From Firmicutes bacterium HGW-Firmicutes-4 (GTDB lineage: Bacteria > Bacillota > Clostridia > Eubacteriales > Eubacteriaceae): a stretch of 41,940 bases of DNA. The notes beneath the pieces are model-generated. The model was not told where the DNA came from. It ran no database searches and worked only from the letters and a program-made list of their open reading frames with translations. This document shows, one piece after another, positions 8,345 to 17,612 of this stretch. Position 1 is the stretch's first letter. Every line of letters begins with the position of its first letter. The position numbers were made by a program, and so were the translations under genes. The stretch spans positions 1 to 41,940 of the forward strand of contig PGZR01000008.1 of assembly GCA_002841405.1 (NCBI GenBank), given 5' to 3'.

Positions 8345-8986
8345 ATGTCTGAAAAACCCTATCACCACGGCCACTTAAGAGACAGCCTGATTGAAGCAGG
8401 CATTGAACTTATTAATAAAATGGGCGAGGATGGCTTGTCTCTGCGGAAGGTAGCAGCTCTTTGTGGGGTCAGTCATTCTGCTCCTTACAGTCATTTTAAG
8501 AACAAAGATGAACTCTTACACGGAATGCAGAACCATGTCACCAAAATGTTTATGCAAGCGCTGGATTCCCAAATCGATATCTATTCTCAAACTGAAGACC
8601 CTGAAACCCTGATCCAGATGGGCAAGGCTTATGTCCTCTTTTTTATCAAGCAACCCCAGTATTTCAATTTCTTGTTTTCCCACTCCAGCATATCGGTAAA
8701 TTTGGCAATGGATGATGATGGCAAAGATAATTTTCCACCCTTTGAATTACTGCGACAACATTCCTTTCGAATTTTAAAAGGCCTGGGAATGGACGATCAG
8801 AAAATTAAAGATGCAATTATCTCCATGTGGGCGACCGTTCATGGACTGGCATCGATCGCAACCATGAAAAATGTCCATTATGACAAATCCTGGGAATCAA
8901 AAATTGAGGATTTGCTCCGGAATACCCAGATAGACTCAAACGATCGACGAAACTCTGAAGTACCGCTTCATGTTCAGAATGATTAA
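8345..8986 (+). CDS. TetR-family regulator with WHG C-terminal domain
   Basis: 213 residues. The TetR_N domain (about 8-55) has the helix-turn-helix LSLRKVAALCGVSHSAPYSHF. The C-terminal part carries WATVHGLASI near residue 160-170, the W-x3-H-G signature of the WHG-type TetR ligand domain. The start has a strong AGGAGGA site. It overlaps the downstream hydrolase gene by 17 bases, and its own promoter carries an inverted repeat, so it most likely represses itself and the hydrolase operon. The inducer is unknown. Confidence 0.88.
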   Translation: MSEKPYHHGHLRDSLIEAGIELINKMGEDGLSLRKVAALCGVSHSAPYSHFKNKDELLHGMQNHVTKMFMQALDSQIDIYSQTEDPETLIQMGKAYVLFFIKQPQYFNFLFSHSSISVNLAMDDDGKDNFPPFELLRQHSFRILKGLGMDDQKIKDAIISMWATVHGLASIATMKNVHYDKSWESKIEDLLRNTQIDSNDRRNSEVPLHVQND

Positions 8987-10046
8987 GAAGATGGTTCTCT
9001 TGATGTTTAGTTTGATCATCGGTTTAGCGATAATATCTTTTGTGACACTTTTTATGTGCAGTCCCGGTGAAATACAACCCTTCACTGATGCCAATGGAAC
9101 TTACTTAGAGGATAGCCTGGCTGAAAAAATATCGGTTGATATCAATGGTATTGCAATGGGCATGATCATTAAGGCTAAAGATTCAAACAAACCGGTGTTA
9201 TTATTCCTCCATGGCGGTCCGGGTATGCCGGAATATTGGCTCAATGAAGCCTACCCCTCAGGTCTTGAAGATCATTTTACGGTAGTCTGGTGGGACCAGC
9301 GCGGTGCCGGACTCTCTTACAACGATGCCATCTCCAGCGATACCGTAACCAGCCAACAAATGATTGATGACACGATTGCCGTTACCAACTACCTGCGGCA
9401 ACGCTTTAACCAGGATAAAATTTTTCTCATGGCCCATTCTGGCGGCACCTATATCGGAATTCAGGCGGCTGCCAAGGCACCTGAGCTGTATCGGGCTTAT
9501 ATCGGCGTAGCTCAGATTTCGAAACCAGCGCTTTCTGAACAACTTGCTTATGATTTTATGCTGGATTTTTATGAAAAATCTAATAACAAAAAAAATCTCA
9601 AGACCCTGAAAGCAACCCCTTATGGAACCCCCGGCTATGATCAGATCCGTGACCGGATGATGCATGAAGCAGGTATTGGCACCACCCATACCATGGATTC
9701 GGTGATAACTGGAATATTTCTAGAAGTCATGAAAAACCGGGAATATACGGTTACCGAGAAAATTAACATCTGGCGAGGAAAAGCTTTTGCCAAAAAAACA
9801 AAGCTCCATGAGGAGTTATGGCAATGCGATCTGAGTAAATCTCTAACCCGGGTGGATGTTCCGATCTACTTTTTTGTTGGCGATTATGACTACACCGTTA
9901 ATCGTTATCTCTCCGCAGCCTATCTGGAAAAAATCCAGGCCCCGGTAAAACACTGCTACCTTTTTGAAAATTCCGCCCACAGCCCGATCTTTGAAGAACC
10001 TGATCAAACAAATGCGATTTTGGAAGCGATTCAGAGCGATTTTTGA
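8970..10046 (+). CDS. Membrane-anchored alpha/beta hydrolase, proline-iminopeptidase-like (S33)
   Basis: 358 residues. An N-terminal hydrophobic anchor (about 5-28) is followed by an alpha/beta hydrolase fold. Visible motifs are the oxyanion-hole HGGPG, WWDQRGAG, the nucleophile elbow AHSGGT (Ser), the acid in GDYDYTV and the catalytic His in SAHSP. HGGPG plus WDQRGxG is characteristic of S33 prolyl aminopeptidase relatives, though the substrate could equally be an ester or small peptide. The start lacks a good ribosome binding site (ATG at 8970 or 8979), which fits translational coupling to the overlapping TetR gene. A second, diverged hydrolase of the same type follows at 10969. Confidence 0.85.
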   Translation: MFRMIKKMVLLMFSLIIGLAIISFVTLFMCSPGEIQPFTDANGTYLEDSLAEKISVDINGIAMGMIIKAKDSNKPVLLFLHGGPGMPEYWLNEAYPSGLEDHFTVVWWDQRGAGLSYNDAISSDTVTSQQMIDDTIAVTNYLRQRFNQDKIFLMAHSGGTYIGIQAAAKAPELYRAYIGVAQISKPALSEQLAYDFMLDFYEKSNNKKNLKTLKATPYGTPGYDQIRDRMMHEAGIGTTHTMDSVITGIFLEVMKNREYTVTEKINIWRGKAFAKKTKLHEELWQCDLSKSLTRVDVPIYFFVGDYDYTVNRYLSAAYLEKIQAPVKHCYLFENSAHSPIFEEPDQTNAILEAIQSDF

Positions 10047-10378
10047 AGATCTTGAAGCCAGGCATTAAAATATTTCTGCATAAGTAAGGTTCAATAAAAC
10101 AGCGAATTTCTAGAACATTGGCAACTAAATGGCCAGCTCATCAATCGATCACACTCAAACGATACTATGTGGAGAATCAAATTTAAGATTAATTTAAGAT
10201 GCCGTTATGGCGTCTGTCAGAATGGATTGCGATAATAATTGTAGCGCTAACACATGCGGCCAAGAGACAAAAGGAACACGGCAAATCAGACAAGAACGCT
10301 TTTAATCAACTGATCGCGTTGGCCTCTTATGTCTTCCGCTTTATTTAGCGAAACCCCATATTGAAAGGAATTCTATCC
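10047..10378. other. Gap without a supported gene
   Basis: About 330 bases between two operon-like genes. A 49-codon frame (10199-10348, starting MPLWRLSEWIAIIIVAL) has one hydrophobic stretch but no ribosome binding site. I do not call it a gene. No convincing terminator or promoter was found, so the PEBP gene may be transcribed from the TetR promoter or from an unseen one. Confidence 0.4.
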
Positions 10379-10972
10379 ATGAAAAATTTATTTCTATTAG
10401 CCTTATTTCTGTTATCCACCCTGCTTGTTTTTACCGGATGTATCAACACGGGTGATTTTAAAGATCCTGATCTCCAGGTTCCATCGATTTCTGTCACGTC
10501 ATCATCAATTGTTGATGGCAAGCTGCTGACGGCCACTGCCGCCGACCGAAAACCCAATGATCCGATTGGCTTAAATCAAAGCCCGGCTTTGAGCTGGACA
10601 GCGGTTGAAGACGCGAACTATTATGCCCTTTGCATGTTTGACGAAGATGCTAATTGGCTTCACTGCTTTGAGACGGACATAACCACCACATCAATCGAGC
10701 AAGGTGTTTTAACCGCCCCCAGTCAATACATAGGTCCCTATCCACCTCAGGCCGGTGGCAAACATACCTATCGAATCGAAGTCTTTGCCATAAAAACACA
10801 GCCCAACGATACGATTGGTAACTTAGATGGACAGAATTCTTACGTTGGACTTATCAATCATCTCAACCAGGTTGGTGGTCACGCTGATAACATTATTGCC
10901 CGGGGCCATCTGACCGCAACCTATGAAAATGGCGATTATAATGTTATCCTCGATGGGGTGGAGTCAGAATGA
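10379..10972 (+). CDS. YbhB/YbcL-type PEBP lipoprotein
   Basis: 197 residues. The signal peptide ends in the lipobox LVFTGC (Cys near residue 20), so the protein is a lipoprotein on the outer face of the membrane. The mature part belongs to the phosphatidylethanolamine-binding (PEBP, YbhB/YbcL) family: it shows the SPALSW segment, the Y-I-G-P-Y-P-P ligand-site loop and the strand HTYRIEVFAI. The biochemical role of bacterial PEBPs is poorly known. The ATG at 10379 is preceded by AAAGGA; an in-frame TTG at 10361 lacks a site. The stop codon overlaps the next start (ATGA), so the two genes are coupled. Confidence 0.85.
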   Translation: MKNLFLLALFLLSTLLVFTGCINTGDFKDPDLQVPSISVTSSSIVDGKLLTATAADRKPNDPIGLNQSPALSWTAVEDANYYALCMFDEDANWLHCFETDITTTSIEQGVLTAPSQYIGPYPPQAGGKHTYRIEVFAIKTQPNDTIGNLDGQNSYVGLINHLNQVGGHADNIIARGHLTATYENGDYNVILDGVESE

Positions 10973-12168
10973 CAACCTTTATTATTTTTAGTCTCCTGTT
11001 GATCTCACTGTTCTTTGTTATACTTACCGGGATGATCCTGACGATCTCCCTGATTATCAAAAAAAGAAAGGGCCACGCAATACGCAAAACCATTATACAT
11101 CTGAAAAGGAACGGCGTTATTTTATGCGTTTTGGTTATTGGCATGTTTGGATTATCATTATTTAGTCAAGTGACCGCTCAGACCCCAGCGATTCTCGATG
11201 AACAGGGTAAGATCAAATCCGGAAGCATCTCGGAGCTGACACAGATCGAATTAAACGGACGGAAAGAATGGATCAGCATTCGCGGACAAAATGCCAAAAA
11301 CCCTGTCCTATTATTTTTAGCCGGGGGGCCGGGTGGTTCACAAATGGCTGCTGTGCGCCATGATCTGGCTGCGCTTGAAAAGGACTTTGTGGTGGTAAAT
11401 TGGGACCAACCCGGATCGGGAAAATCCTTCTACACAACAAATAAAAATAATTTAACGGTGGCTAACTATATCGATGACGGTTCCGACCTCACCGAATACT
11501 TATGCCAGCGTTTTGCACAGGAAAAAATATATCTATTGGGTGAATCCTGGGGCAGTGCCCTCGCTATTTTTCTGGCCGATCAATCTCCAGACCGCTACCA
11601 TGCGGTTATTGGCACCGGTCAAATGATTGATTTTTTAGAAACCGAAATCATCGATTATAACCTGGCTCTGGAAATTGCTCAGGAAAAAAACGATACTGCT
11701 AAAATTGACAAGCTGCTGGCTAATGGCAGCCCGCCCTATTACGGAAAAGATGTTACTTTAAAAAGCGCTGCCTACCTGACTTATCTGACTTCTTATATGG
11801 GTGAAAATCCAGCGATTTATAACAATGGTTATAATACTCTTCGGGATATTTTTTCGCCCGAATACAGCCTTTTGGATAAGATTAATTTTTTCCGGGGTAT
11901 TATCTCCACCTTTAACCATGTTTATCCCCAACTCTATAACACTGATTTACGGCAATCCTACCAGAATTTAGACGTGCCGATATATTTTTTTCTCGGCCGG
12001 CATGATCTTAATGCCCCGACCTCATTGGTGGAAGATTATGTGACGATCCTCAATGCCCCGGTTAAAAAAATCGTCTGGTTTGAACACTCCGGACATAGCC
12101 CCTGGATCAACGAAAGTGATGCGTTTGTCGAAGAACTATTGCAAATAAAAAACACTGTGAACAAATGA
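10969..12168 (+). CDS. Membrane alpha/beta hydrolase with two N-terminal helices
   Basis: 399 residues. Two membrane helices (about 2-31 and 48-70) precede an alpha/beta hydrolase domain (about 95-395). Motifs are AGGPGG (an HGGPG variant with Ala for His), WDQPGSGKS, the nucleophile elbow GESWGS, the acid in GRHDLN and the catalytic His in SGHSP. The architecture parallels the 8970 hydrolase, but identity is low apart from the motifs. It is coupled to the PEBP lipoprotein gene by an ATGA overlap, which suggests a joint envelope function such as processing of a secreted ester or peptide. The substrate is unknown. About 200 bases without a gene follow. Confidence 0.85.
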   Translation: MTTFIIFSLLLISLFFVILTGMILTISLIIKKRKGHAIRKTIIHLKRNGVILCVLVIGMFGLSLFSQVTAQTPAILDEQGKIKSGSISELTQIELNGRKEWISIRGQNAKNPVLLFLAGGPGGSQMAAVRHDLAALEKDFVVVNWDQPGSGKSFYTTNKNNLTVANYIDDGSDLTEYLCQRFAQEKIYLLGESWGSALAIFLADQSPDRYHAVIGTGQMIDFLETEIIDYNLALEIAQEKNDTAKIDKLLANGSPPYYGKDVTLKSAAYLTYLTSYMGENPAIYNNGYNTLRDIFSPEYSLLDKINFFRGIISTFNHVYPQLYNTDLRQSYQNLDVPIYFFLGRHDLNAPTSLVEDYVTILNAPVKKIVWFEHSGHSPWINESDAFVEELLQIKNTVNK

Positions 12169-12368
12169 TAAATCCGAATAGGACGAGGCGATGAGACATG
12201 GAAAAAAATAGAGATTATTTGACAAATGGCATTACCGAAATCATATGATTGATAAATTAAATGAACTGATTGGGAAAAAATCATGTTTCATCTTTACTGT
12301 GTTGATAATGAGGCCCTAGCGGTTTGTGATGAAGATATCAAAAGAGAATGCAACTCAAGGAGCAAGAT

Positions 12369-13082
12369 ATGAACAAAGACGTTATTATTATCTGTCAATC
12401 CATTTACCATGGCAATACGATGAAGTTGGCCCGGGCTTTATCCGGGAAGCTCCAGTGCCGCCTGATCACTGCCAGTGAAGCCCTGCTCGCTGATCTCAGC
12501 GATTATAAGATTGTCGGGCTTGCTTCCGGTATATACTTTACCTCACACCACCCCGAAATCATGGCGATCGTCGATCGACTAAACGCCAATCATAAAACCT
12601 TCATCATCTCAACTCGTGGCCGACCCTATTTAGGTAATTATCATGCGGCCTTAAAAGATGCCTTAACAAACAAAGGGATCGAAATAATCGGCCAATTTTC
12701 AACCAAAGGTTATGACTGCACCGGACCTTTTAATCTAATCCGCGGTGGCAATAAGGGCCGACCCAATGAAAAAGATGAGCTTAGAGGGATCAAATTTATC
12801 GATAAGATCATGCCTGAATATATCCAGGATCTGACTGCTGTTCCCAATGGACGAAATGTCTCGATCGCTCCACAATGTGTTGGCTGTGGCAGTTGTATAG
12901 CAATCTGTCCGATGCATGTCTTTGATATTAAGAGTAATCGTGCCGAGGTAATCAATGAACAAGAATGCATTCATTGTGGCCTATGTCAGAAAGAATGTCC
13001 GGATCAGTCAATTCTGATTCATCATACTACCCGGGAACTAATCGAAATTGTCAAACGTCACTCCCGACGAAAAAGCCTCTAG
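12369..13082 (+). CDS. EFR1-type flavodoxin-ferredoxin fusion
   Basis: 237 residues, soluble. The N-terminal flavodoxin-like domain (about 1-150) starts VIIICQSIYHGNTMKLARAL, an FMN-phosphate loop. The C-terminal ferredoxin domain carries two [4Fe-4S] motifs, CVGCGSCIAIC-P and CIHCGLCQKEC-P. This matches the EFR1 family of flavin/iron-sulfur electron carriers in clostridia. The start at 12369 has AAGGAG with good spacing; an upstream in-frame ATG at 12348 has none. It could supply electrons to a partner reductase. It has no fixed partner here, although an FMN-binding protein is encoded at 7596. Confidence 0.87.
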   Translation: MNKDVIIICQSIYHGNTMKLARALSGKLQCRLITASEALLADLSDYKIVGLASGIYFTSHHPEIMAIVDRLNANHKTFIISTRGRPYLGNYHAALKDALTNKGIEIIGQFSTKGYDCTGPFNLIRGGNKGRPNEKDELRGIKFIDKIMPEYIQDLTAVPNGRNVSIAPQCVGCGSCIAICPMHVFDIKSNRAEVINEQECIHCGLCQKECPDQSILIHHTTRELIEIVKRHSRRKSL

Positions 13083-13109
13083 TGGATTGTTTCTTTGTTT
13101 GGCTATAAT

Positions 13110-13487
13110 ATGATAAAATTAGTTTGTCTTACGATCGTTTCACTCCTTCTACTAACATTTTCTGGTTGTAATATTACCAAGGGAGGCATCATAGTCAACG
13201 AAAAAATTCCAGGTAAAGAATTCGAAATTGAGTTTTCAAAATGGAGTAACGAAAACAAATTCCTACTACCAATGAATCAGAATGATGAGCTTCAGATAGA
13301 AATCATCAACGGTAGCGGTACCATATCGCTTAAAATCTCCGATTTGAAAGGTGACAGCATCTATAATGGCACTGGCCTTGGTAGCGCTTCATTCATCGTA
13401 AAAGCTCCCCATGATGGGGATTATTTGATCACGATGAAAGGTAGAAATGCTAGTGGAGTGATTAGTATTAAAACGCTGCCACGATAA
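13110..13487 (+). CDS. Small lipoprotein of unknown function
   Basis: 125 residues from the ATG at 13110. The signal peptide MIKLVCLTIVSLLLLTFSGC ends in a clear lipobox (FSGC). The rest is beta-rich (EFEIEFSKW, LQIEIINGSG, GDYLITMKG) and resembles a pre-peptidase C-type beta-sandwich. I recognise no specific family. The ribosome binding site is weak, and a TATAAT overlaps the start region. It follows the EFR1 gene by 27 bases and is the last intact gene before a decayed stretch. Confidence 0.65.
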   Translation: MIKLVCLTIVSLLLLTFSGCNITKGGIIVNEKIPGKEFEIEFSKWSNENKFLLPMNQNDELQIEIINGSGTISLKISDLKGDSIYNGTGLGSASFIVKAPHDGDYLITMKGRNASGVISIKTLPR

Positions 13488-14078
13488 TTTATTATTATGG
13501 CAATGGGCGAAAGCAAGAACATTTTTCCTGTTTCAATTACAAAACTGGACAAAGAAGGCGCGTAATTATCACTGTTAGAAGGTTCAGATCATGATTATTT
13601 TTCTTTGTGATCAATACAGAACTACCATGTTGGAGAGCCGAACGCATTATCTGACCGTTTATTCCAAAATCAGCCAGATCACAAGTCATGCCTCGCTTCG
13701 TGGCGTAAGGGATTATCTTATTGAGAGTGATTGTTTCCAATTATGAAGCGAATACCAAATTCAAATAAGATCTAGGGTTTCAGTACTTTACGATTTATTT
13801 CCGTCACACAAGACTGTCGAATCTTGTCTTCATTCAGTGCAGACATTGTTGTCAATCTTTCTATATTCAGCAGCTCCAGAAAATCATGAATATACAGATT
13901 ATTTTTTCACCAATACTGATTCCCTTTTTTATATAACCACCAGTGTCGGTGTCTATCTTCCTTCGCCAGCATTTTTCAAAGGAGCCGATACTGTAAGAAA
14001 CGGTGTTAAAATGCCCCCCTTTCTGGAAAAAGTGAATGCAAAAAACATCAACAATTGTCCCCAAAATAGTATTTGCCA
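13488..14078. other. Decayed intergenic DNA, no supported gene
   Basis: About 590 bases with only short open frames on both strands and no ribosome binding sites. A minus-strand segment near 13870-14060 keeps a coding look (GGHFNTVSYSIGSFEKCWRR) but no recognisable family. Together with the adjoining IS1380 remnant this is most simply a graveyard of mobile-element fragments. Confidence 0.45.
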
Positions 14079-14197
14079 AATTATTTCACTTTATATTATA
14101 AATATTAAATATATTTCGCAGATGATTAAAAAAGCGATTATATTTCGCTATCTAATCGCTTTTTTATTGCTTTATATTCTTATTTGGCGAAGGCGAC
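14079..14197 (-). repeat. Direct repeat copy A with terminator hairpin and CCA-like 3' end
   Basis: 14079-14116 is identical over 38 bases to 34583-34620. The similarity continues through a hairpin (14128-14165: AAAAAAGCGATTA / TAATCGCTTTTTT) to TTCTTATTTGG at 14177. Read on the minus strand this is GCCTTCGCCA, an AT-rich spacer and a Rho-independent terminator, as expected downstream of a tRNA or tmRNA gene. The CCA-end is mutated here compared with GCCTCCACCA in the copies at 1 kb and 34.7 kb. Copies A and B are in direct orientation and bracket about 20.5 kb. Confidence 0.7.
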
Positions 14198-14228
14198 CCG
14201 TACCGGTTTAAGGTGACAATTTGTATTG
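14191..14228 (+). repeat. Probable left end of the IS1380-type element
   Basis: Second copy of the 38-bp sequence found at 1005-1042 (two mismatches). It lies 73 bases upstream of the IS1380 transposase remnant in the position of a terminal inverted repeat. I could not identify the partner repeat at the right end. Confidence 0.5.
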
Positions 14229-14300
14229 TAGGTTATCGACATAATTAATCAATATCTTTCGTCCATACATAACAAAATGAATCAGAGAAAGGTTCTTTGA

Positions 14301-15000
14301 ATGACAAGTCTAAACGATTATACAGTAAATTTCAACCAAAACCTGAAGGTAAGTTTTAATGGCGGTAATCTCTCATCCGATGGGGGACTACTAATTCCAC
14401 GGAGCTCCGACGAAGCACTTGGTTTGAGTCAATTGATCCAAGAGTGTTCCAAAGGGTGCAAGGCGTTGACGTTTAACAGCAGGTGTGATCAGCCAATTGA
14501 TGTATACCACCATTACCGGCTAACATGCGGATGATGCCCCCGACCATCTGCGTATTGATCCAATGTTTACAATGATTCTGGGGAAAAATCGCTGGCCTTT
14601 CAACAAACGATCTCCCTGATGTCTGAATCACTTTGATATATTAATGTTGGAAAAGCTTGACCTGTCTGCTGCTTGATTTTGTCCAAAATGCCGACAAAGT
14701 GAACCTGCCGGAGTATGTAATGCTAGATACCCATATTGACACCTACTGCTTCTAAAAAACAAGTCCTAGGGATTCGTCTACTCTTTTGAACAGATTTTTT
14801 GTGCCTATATAGGAAGCTGCTCAAAATCAGTTTCCTTGCAACGTTTTAAGCTTTTTGGAGTATATCAACCTGAAAACTAGTCTCTGGATGATGCGTTTTC
14901 ACAAACTATCAGGGTTTGTGAAAAATTAGGCTTAAAAGCTATTGTAATTTAGAAACTACAATTTAAAGGGCTTTCCACCCATTAAATTAATTAGAACCTA
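14301..15000 (+). pseudogene. IS1380-family transposase remnant
   Basis: The ATG at 14301 opens an N-terminus typical of IS1380 transposases (YTVNFNQNLKVSFNGGNLSS, then DGGLLIPR). The frame ends at 14534. The expected continuation appears after a frameshift as ADDAPDHLRIDPMFTMILGK, then in another frame LAFQQTISLMSESL, and further on LPEYVMLDTHIDTY. Intact members are about 430-450 residues; here several frameshifts, stops and deletions compress the gene into about 700 bases. It is not functional. The right boundary is approximate, and the remaining bases to 15214 contain nothing I can identify. Confidence 0.85.
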
Positions 15001-15214
15001 CTTAGTAGCAAGATTTATTTCGAATATATATAATATTGCGCATTATTCCATTTTAACCGTTAAAACCATCTTTATTCATTAAGTAGCACGAGCCATCTAA
15101 CGCAAAAATCTACATTCCCGTGAAATAGTTCTGCTATTCCCCGTATACTGTTCGTTGTTTAATCGAATATCCTTTATCACTTCATAATTTACGACAATAT
15201 TATTAAAATACTCC

Positions 15215-17527
15215 TTATTTTCTTAGTTTAAATTGACTAATCATTTGTTTCAGTATTTCAGCTTGACTGGATAGTTCTTCACTTGCGGCAGCACTTTCTT
15301 CTGCGGTTGCTGAATTCTGTAGAACAACCTTAGCGACCTGTTCAATTCCTAGGTTAATCTGCTCAATTCCAGAGGCTTGCTCATTTGACGCTTCAGCTAT
15401 ATTTTCTACTATTCCCGCAACTTTTCCAATTCCGTCAACAATATCATTAAAGGCTACTGCAGTATTGTCAGCAATTCGAGTTCCTGCCTGTACTTTATCG
15501 ATAGAACCTTCGATTAAAATAGCCGTTTCTTTTGCAGCATCGGCACTCCTTGCAGCCAATGTTCTGACTTCCTCGGCTACTACTGCAAATCCTTTCCCAT
15601 GCTGCCCTGCCCTTGCCGCCTCAACAGCTGCGTTAAGTGCAAGTATATTTGTCTGGAAGGCAATATCATCTATGACCTTGATAATTTTTGATATATCTTC
15701 AGAGGATTTGTTTATTTTTATCATCGATTTCTGCATTTCTGCCATTTGCTCTTTTCCTTCTACAGCATTATCTTGGACATCTTTAGCCAGTTCTTGAGCT
15801 TTATTTGCATCTAGCGAATTTCGTTTCGTCTGGTCCGTAATTTCTGTAACGGATGCCGTCAATTCCTGTATACTACTTGCTTGTTCAGTTGATCCTTGCG
15901 CCAAGTTCTGACCGCCATATGAGACTTCATATGAACCAGCGGCTACCTGATCAGCTGACTCATTGATTTTTATTAATAAAGGATTTAATGATTCAATAAT
16001 CCCATTTATGCCATAGGATATACCGACATAATCGCCATCATATATTTTCACATTTTTCAGATCGAGATTTCCCTTTCCGATCTCACAGGTGACAGTTGAA
16101 ATTTCAGTTATTACCCAATTCAATCGAAGCTGTATGTCATTGATCACCTGTTTCAATTCATCGAAAACACCTTGATATAATCCGTTAACCGTGTTTTTCA
16201 AATTTCCGGAACAGAGTGTATCTAGCACATCTAACATTTCTTTTAATGGTTTGTCTACCGCATCAAGAATAACATTCATTCCATTAATGAGGGTATACCA
16301 CGACCCTTTGAATTTTGTCTCATCTGCTCTTTTTTCCAGTTTTCCTTCTGCTACAGCATTCATAAGCATTGTTGCATCTTCAATCGTATTACAAATCGAT
16401 TTTTTAACTTCCTTCAAGTATTTATTAACTCCCTGAAATTGTTCAAACATTTCACCTGTATATTCATTGGGATTCGCTATGTCCAGGTCAAACTCCAGGT
16501 TACCTTCCGCTAGACGTAATAAGTTCTTTTCTAGTCGTAATATTTCTTTGTATGTGTAATCATTAATATTCAAAACCTGCGTCATATCCGTTATAACTTC
16601 TACAAAACCGATATTTTCTTCATTCTTGCTTTTAATATATGCGGTATTCTGTTTTTCTTTTTTTCTACCCCATTCAAAATATGAATTGGTTACGCCCTTT
16701 TTCACAAATTGTTTTACTCCGCAATCTTCGGTATTACAGATACTAGTTCCTGCGGTACAACAATCCATTCCATAAGCTGATTCTCGGTCTGTGATAACAA
16801 CGGCTGAAACTAGGGACTTTTCAAATGCTCTATTCAAAAATGTCCATTTCATATTATTGTCCATCACTTGAATTGGCAACGGTATTGCATCGAGAATTGC
16901 TTCAAACCAATGCATCCTATCAAAAACCTTGTCCATTGTTTGATTGGCATTTAAAATTGTTGTTCTAAAACCACCTTCCAGGTCATCAGCAAGATCGTTT
17001 ATTCTAAGTTCACCATTAGCTGTATCCTCTGAAATCACAGCCATGTGATTAGAAATTGTTTTGACAGAATTTCGGATTTTTAGCAAACTTGTGCCAAGTA
17101 AATCTTTTTTTGATTTTGGTTTAATTTCAATTGACAGATTTCCCTCAGCTAAATGCTTTGCCGTGATTGAATGAATTTTAATATCTTCAACAAATCGATA
17201 TATAGCTCTGCTGAGTTCTCCCAATTGATTCTCAGAATCTGAGGATGTAAATACCATATCAATTTCGCCATGATTCAATCGATCAACTTCTTCAGCCAGA
17301 CTTATTAGTCTCCTTGAAAATCTATGTATACTAAAAATCAAAACACCAATAACCAATAATAATCCCATACCAATAACAAATATCAGTTTGTTCTGCATAA
17401 CACCAAACTGACTAAAATTTTGATTCAGCATATAGATGAATATACCATCAATTATCGCAATAATCAGTATTGAAGGAAACCCTATCAATTGAATCATTTG
17501 TAAAAATAAACTTTTTTTGTGCTCCAT
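15215..17527 (-). CDS. Chemoreceptor with cytoplasmic PAS (Cys-rich) and HAMP repeats
   Basis: 770 residues. Two N-terminal membrane helices (about 12-34 and 44-66) are separated by only a short outside loop, so sensing is probably inside the cell. HAMP and HAMP-like units follow. A PAS domain (about 205-320) contains [19 protein letters not shown] near residues 250-268, with four clustered cysteines that could hold a metal or redox centre. More HAMP repeats lead to the signalling hairpin with the canonical tip [20 protein letters not shown]. The tip region is nearly identical to that of the chemoreceptor at 1247. The gene follows the lipoate ligase gene on the same strand after 85 bases, so it may report on the same metabolism. 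An AAGGAG site precedes the start. Confidence 0.9.
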   Translation of the reverse strand: MEHKKSLFLQMIQLIGFPSILIIAIIDGIFIYMLNQNFSQFGVMQNKLIFVIGMGLLLVIGVLIFSIHRFSRRLISLAEEVDRLNHGEIDMVFTSSDSENQLGELSRAIYRFVEDIKIHSITAKHLAEGNLSIEIKPKSKKDLLGTSLLKIRNSVKTISNHMAVISEDTANGELRINDLADDLEGGFRTTILNANQTMDKVFDRMHWFEAILDAIPLPIQVMDNNMKWTFLNRAFEKSLVSAVVITDRESAYGMDCCTAGTSICNTEDCGVKQFVKKGVTNSYFEWGRKKEKQNTAYIKSKNEENIGFVEVITDMTQVLNINDYTYKEILRLEKNLLRLAEGNLEFDLDIANPNEYTGEMFEQFQGVNKYLKEVKKSICNTIEDATMLMNAVAEGKLEKRADETKFKGSWYTLINGMNVILDAVDKPLKEMLDVLDTLCSGNLKNTVNGLYQGVFDELKQVINDIQLRLNWVITEISTVTCEIGKGNLDLKNVKIYDGDYVGISYGINGIIESLNPLLIKINESADQVAAGSYEVSYGGQNLAQGSTEQASSIQELTASVTEITDQTKRNSLDANKAQELAKDVQDNAVEGKEQMAEMQKSMIKINKSSEDISKIIKVIDDIAFQTNILALNAAVEAARAGQHGKGFAVVAEEVRTLAARSADAAKETAILIEGSIDKVQAGTRIADNTAVAFNDIVDGIGKVAGIVENIAEASNEQASGIEQINLGIEQVAKVVLQNSATAEESAAASEELSSQAEILKQMISQFKLRK

Positions 17528-17612
17528 TTTTCTCCTTGCCTTAGAAATCTAAAACCTTAAACAATAATAGCAGGTAATATAGCTATGATTTACAATGATC
17601 TCAAGGGTATTC

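Noticed and set aside
10199-10348. 49-codon plus-strand frame with a hydrophobic stretch
   Set aside because: No ribosome binding site within reach of the ATG and no recognisable family; kept only as a note in the gap entry.
12169-12368. Short frames (16-29 codons) between the second hydrolase and EFR1 genes
   Set aside because: Too short, out of frame with each other and without family resemblance.
13537-14211. Open frames of 67-124 codons on both strands
   Set aside because: No ribosome binding sites, low-complexity translations and overlap with repeat copy A; more likely decayed DNA.
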